Assembly (NCBI GenBank): GCA_036506275.1
Contig: DASXSB010000101.1
Span: 1 to 24,070, forward strand
Direction: 5' to 3'
DNA: 24,070 nt
DNA from: DASXSB01 sp036506275
GTDB taxonomy: Bacteria; Methylomirabilota; Methylomirabilia; Rokubacteriales; CSP1-6
The number at the start of each line of letters is the position of its first letter. The stretch's first letter is position 1. Below, in pieces: positions 21,836 through 24,070 of this stretch. A program made the position numbers and the translations under genes. Under the pieces are notes generated by a model, which worked only from the letters and a program-made list of their open reading frames with translations, ran no database searches and had not been told where the DNA came from.

Positions 21836-22040
21836 AAAAACGGAGCCACCGCGCACGGCGTGACGCGCACGGTCGCCGGAGCCGCGGCTCGCGGTCGCCG
21901 CCGCGTCGGCGACACCGCGGGCGTGATTCTTGAAGCTCGGAGTGCGCGCGGAAATGGCCGCCCGCGCTCGATGTCGCCGGAACCGTGCATGAGGCTCGGA
22001 CGTTGAAGGAGCATCGGTTGTGAAGTGATGTGCGATCGGC

Positions 22041-22059
22041 TTTCTAGTCTTTTCTAGTC
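22041..22059 (+). promoter_or_regulatory. Repeated TTTCTAGTC before the PEP-CTERM gene
   Basis: TTTCTAGTC occurs at 22041-22049 and 22051-22059 (10-bp period, one helical turn), about 25-40 nt before the ATG. TTGTGA at 22018-22023 lies 17 bp before the first copy and could be a -35 box. The rest of 21836-22081 shows no gene. Confidence 0.35.
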
Positions 22060-22081
22060 ACATGAAGCGTCGGAGGAAGTC

Positions 22082-22711
22082 ATGTTGAGGTTGGCTCTGC
22101 AATTGACCGCTGTGTTGTTGATTCTCGTGGCGGCGTTCACCGGGAGCAGCGAAGCTTCCATCATCTACAACTTCGAGGGTGTCACTACCATCAGTCCCGG
22201 CGTCTTCCAGTTCTCGTATCTCGCCAGCCTCGCGCCCGATCAGAAGGTCAACTCCGCCGTGGGCGCGAACTTCGGCGTTCTCTATGACTTCACGGGCCTG
22301 ATCCCCGGGTCCTTCACGTCGACCCCGCTCGTGGCGGGAATCACCCTGACCTCGGTTGTGCAGAACCTTACCGTTCCCCAGCCCACGTTCGAGGTCGCCT
22401 CCGATGATCCCGCGCTCCCGAATCTGAGGACGGACATCGCGGGAACGTTCACGCCCACGGGCACCGCGAACACCGATCTCTACCGGGTCATCGCGCGGTC
22501 GACATTCAACCTCCTCACTCTCTCGAGCCAGTCGGCGCAGACCGTGAAGAACGTTCCTGGCGACCCCAGCGACAACACGCTGGCCGGCAACACCGTGCGC
22601 ATCGAGGTTCCGACGGCCACGGTTCCCGAACCGGCGACGCTCTTGCTGATCGGCACCGGCCTCGTCGGCCTCGCCGCCGTCCGCCGTCGCCGCCAACGCA
22701 CCAAGGCGTAG
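22082..22711 (+). CDS. PEP-CTERM exported protein
   Basis: A 209-residue protein with GGAGGAAG before the ATG. It has a signal peptide (Leu/Val/Ala core, residues 5-19; cleavage near Ser-Glu-Ala, residues 23-25), a beta-rich Thr/Ser/Asn-containing body of ~155 residues, and a classic PEP-CTERM tail: Val-Pro-Glu-Pro-Ala-Thr (181-186), a hydrophobic helix, and Arg-Arg-Arg-Arg-Gln-Arg near the end. PEP-CTERM proteins are processed by an exosortase (EpsH/XrtA type) and linked to exopolysaccharide or surface material. No exosortase is in the window, so it must be supplied elsewhere in the genome. The body has no recognised domain. It is a monocistronic gene by layout. Confidence 0.88.
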   Translation: MLRLALQLTAVLLILVAAFTGSSEASIIYNFEGVTTISPGVFQFSYLASLAPDQKVNSAVGANFGVLYDFTGLIPGSFTSTPLVAGITLTSVVQNLTVPQPTFEVASDDPALPNLRTDIAGTFTPTGTANTDLYRVIARSTFNLLTLSSQSAQTVKNVPGDPSDNTLAGNTVRIEVPTATVPEPATLLLIGTGLVGLAAVRRRRQRTKA

Positions 22712-22942
22712 GGAACGCGCCTGGAACGCGCAGCGGGGGCGGCGTTTCGCGACGCCGCTCTCGCCGCGCGGAACTGATTCCGGCCCTCGGCGCTGCCCTC
22801 ACTCCCCAATTCCGCTTCCCGGCGCAGCCGCGTCGCCAGCGCTTACAGAGTCAAGCCCGGCGGCGGCCGGGAGCATGCGGTTTCGAGGTTTTACAAAGCA
22901 GGCGCGATCCATGCACTAGCGCTCGCGCCGGACTCAACGCCA
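22712..22942. other. Intergenic stretch, nothing recognised
   Basis: I see no gene, RNA or clear promoter. GC-rich self-complementary pieces such as CCCGGCGGCGGCCGGG near 22857 could form a hairpin after the PEP-CTERM gene but lack a T-run. Confidence 0.4.
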
Positions 22943-23326
22943 ATGTGGACGCGCCTCAGAACTCGTGCATCTCGATGGCTCGCGGCGGTACGCGGGCGGC
23001 CGCATGGCGTCACGTCGGAACCGCCCCGCCGCGGCGGTGCCCACCGGTCGGCCGTCGCGTCCGCGACGGCTACGGCGGCGCGGATCGAGGCCATTCGGCC
23101 CCGGCTGCGGTCGAGCTATGCGTCCATCCCCATCCGCCTCCCGTATCGCGGAATGCCGGCCGTCCCCTCCGGCGACCACGCGCATCCCTGGCTCCGGATC
23201 GAGCGCCTCGTCCGCCAGTTCGATCAACGCGCGCGCACCGAGGAGGGCCGCCGCCAGCTCAAGCCCGTCCTGTCCAAGCTCCGCGCGGAGCGCCGCCGCG
23301 TCCGCACGATGGGCTGGTTCAACTGA
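22943..23326 (+). CDS. Small basic hypothetical protein
   Basis: A frame of 127 residues. The C-terminal half looks like real protein: a charged helix (Leu-Arg-Ile-Glu-Arg-Leu-Val-Arg-Gln-Phe-Asp-Gln-Arg, then Leu-Lys-Pro-Val-Leu-Ser-Lys-Leu-Arg-Ala) ending Met-Gly-Trp-Phe-Asn. The N-terminal half is Arg/Ala-rich and less convincing, so the true start may be the ATG at 23153, which would give 57 residues. Neither start has a clear ribosome binding site. Two other overlapping frames are open here but have skewed composition. The family is not recognised. Confidence 0.4.
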   Translation: MWTRLRTRASRWLAAVRGRPHGVTSEPPRRGGAHRSAVASATATAARIEAIRPRLRSSYASIPIRLPYRGMPAVPSGDHAHPWLRIERLVRQFDQRARTEEGRRQLKPVLSKLRAERRRVRTMGWFN

Positions 23327-23383
23327 CGTAAGGCCGTTCGCTTCGCTCTCGCGTCTGGCGTAGCCGCGCTTCGGGATACCTAC

Positions 23384-24070
23384 CTACTCGATCAATTGAT
23401 CCGCGCGCAGCAGCAGCGATCCTGGGATGGTGAGGCCCAGCGCCTTCGCCGTCTTCAGGTTGATGACAAGTTCAAGCGTCTTGGGTTGCTCTATGGGGAG
23501 GTCTGCGGGCTTCGAGCCCCTGAGGATCCGATCGACGAAATGCGCCGCACGCCGCCAAAACTCACCGAGCTTCACGCCGTATGCGAGAAGGCCGCCGGCC
23601 GCGACGTACTCCGCATACTCGTGCATCACCGGTAGCTGATGGCGCGCAGCCAGCTCTGCGAGCCGCTGTCGATGAGAGAACATGAACGGGTTGCTCGCGA
23701 CGATAAGCGCTTCCAGCCGCTCCCGCTTCATCGCCGCAAACGCTGACTCGAAGTCGGCATCGCTCGTCACGGCAAAAGAACGAATGCGCAGGGAGGCTTC
23801 TCGGCCCGCCGCCTGCAGCTCCGCGAACAGCCGCACGTAGTATGCCGCCTCTTCCGCCTGGACAGCTTGATGGAGCAGGCCGAAGCGCTCGCAGCTCGGC
23901 ATCAATTCCTTGAAAAGCTGGAGGCGTTTAGCCGCCAGGTCCGTCGAAAGAATTTGTGACCCGGTGATGTTGCCGCCCGGCTGCGCCAGGGTCTTGGCGA
24001 GTCCCATTCCGACGAGGTCACCTGCGGCGGCGACCACGATCGGTAGACTCGGACTCAGATTACGAAACGC
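23384..24070 (-). CDS. PF04392-type ABC transporter substrate-binding protein (N-terminus beyond the right edge)
   Basis: About 228 codons of the C-terminal two thirds are present; the frame stays open to the last base, so the start lies outside the window. Marks of the family are Leu-Ala-Gln-Pro-Gly-Gly-Asn-Ile-Thr-Gly-Ser, Asp-Leu-Ala-Ala-Lys-Arg-Leu-Gln-Leu-Phe-Lys-Glu-Leu, Gly-Gly-Leu-Leu-Ala-Tyr-Gly, Val-Asp-Arg-Ile-Leu-Arg-Gly-Ser-Lys-Pro-Ala-Asp-Leu-Pro, and the end Leu-Leu-Leu-Arg-Ala-Asp-Gln-Leu-Ile-Glu. These are extracytoplasmic binding proteins of uncertain ligand (some relatives have been linked to tryptophan or other small solutes). The last part is paralogous to the truncated copy at 18343-18645. 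The cognate permease and ATPase are not in the window. Confidence 0.88.
   Translation of the reverse strand, partial: AFRNLSPSLPIVVAAAGDLVGMGLAKTLAQPGGNITGSQILSTDLAAKRLQLFKELMPSCERFGLLHQAVQAEEAAYYVRLFAELQAAGREASLRIRSFAVTSDADFESAFAAMKRERLEALIVASNPFMFSHRQRLAELAARHQLPVMHEYAEYVAAGGLLAYGVKLGEFWRRAAHFVDRILRGSKPADLPIEQPKTLELVINLKTAKALGLTIPGSLLLRADQLIE

Noticed and set aside
23388..23399. Perfect palindrome GATCAATTGATC
   Set aside because: It encodes Asp-Gln-Leu-Ile at the conserved end of the substrate-binding protein, so it is explained by coding.
1..24070. CRISPR arrays, tRNA or rRNA genes, insertion sequences
   Set aside because: No regularly spaced repeats, tRNA T-loop-like sequences with cloverleaf potential, conserved rRNA segments or transposase motifs were seen on reading; short tRNAs cannot be fully excluded without a covariance search.

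Overview
The window is GC-rich (roughly two-thirds G+C by eye), densely coded bacterial DNA. Several traits fit an uncultivated soil or groundwater lineage of the Rokubacteria/Methylomirabilota type: ABC substrate-binding proteins of the PF04392 kind, a Liv-type uptake system, a PEP-CTERM exported protein, and -35 boxes of the TTGAC type with poorly conserved -10 boxes. The taxonomic call is an inference from gene content.

Layout. (1) 1-4.3 kb is a sparse accessory region. It holds two small basic peptides, missed by size-filtered gene calling, with matching double-glycine leaders and 9-residue tails (600-740 and 2998-3153). They flank an arginine-deiminase/amidinotransferase-fold enzyme (1420-2892). 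A divergent Lgt-like membrane transferase follows (3318-4343, minus). (2) 4.46-6.8 kb holds a 69-residue NHLP/Nif11-like RiPP precursor ending in GGGC, followed by one long protein that joins two cyclic-nucleotide-binding domains, a PqqD-like peptide-binding domain and an M50 membrane metalloprotease. (3) 6.9-13.6 kb is a signalling operon: a GAF-AAA+-HTH activator, an exported TPR-CHAT protease, a CHASE2 adenylate cyclase and an exported DUF928-like protein. (4) 13.7-18.7 kb is a Liv-type ABC importer split into convergent halves (substrate-binding protein-livH-livM on plus; livG-livF on minus behind a truncated substrate-binding gene). (5) 18.8-24 kb has an acyl-CoA dehydrogenase homologue, DoxX, a PH-domain membrane protein, an ArsR-type regulator, a PEP-CTERM protein, a small hypothetical gene and a PF04392 substrate-binding protein that runs off the right edge.

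How it may work together (inference). Regions 1-3 look like a peptide natural-product system without the usual LanB/LanM, YcaO or radical-SAM enzymes. The CHASE2 cyclase would sense an extracytoplasmic signal, with CHAT and DUF928 partners outside the membrane, and make cAMP. The double cNMP domain of the PqqD-M50 protein would read the cAMP and gate cleavage or export of the precursor. The Lgt-like enzyme (possible Cys lipidation) and the deiminase-fold enzyme (possible Arg modification) are candidate tailoring enzymes. This combination is the most interesting part of the window. None of the chemistry is proven by sequence alone.
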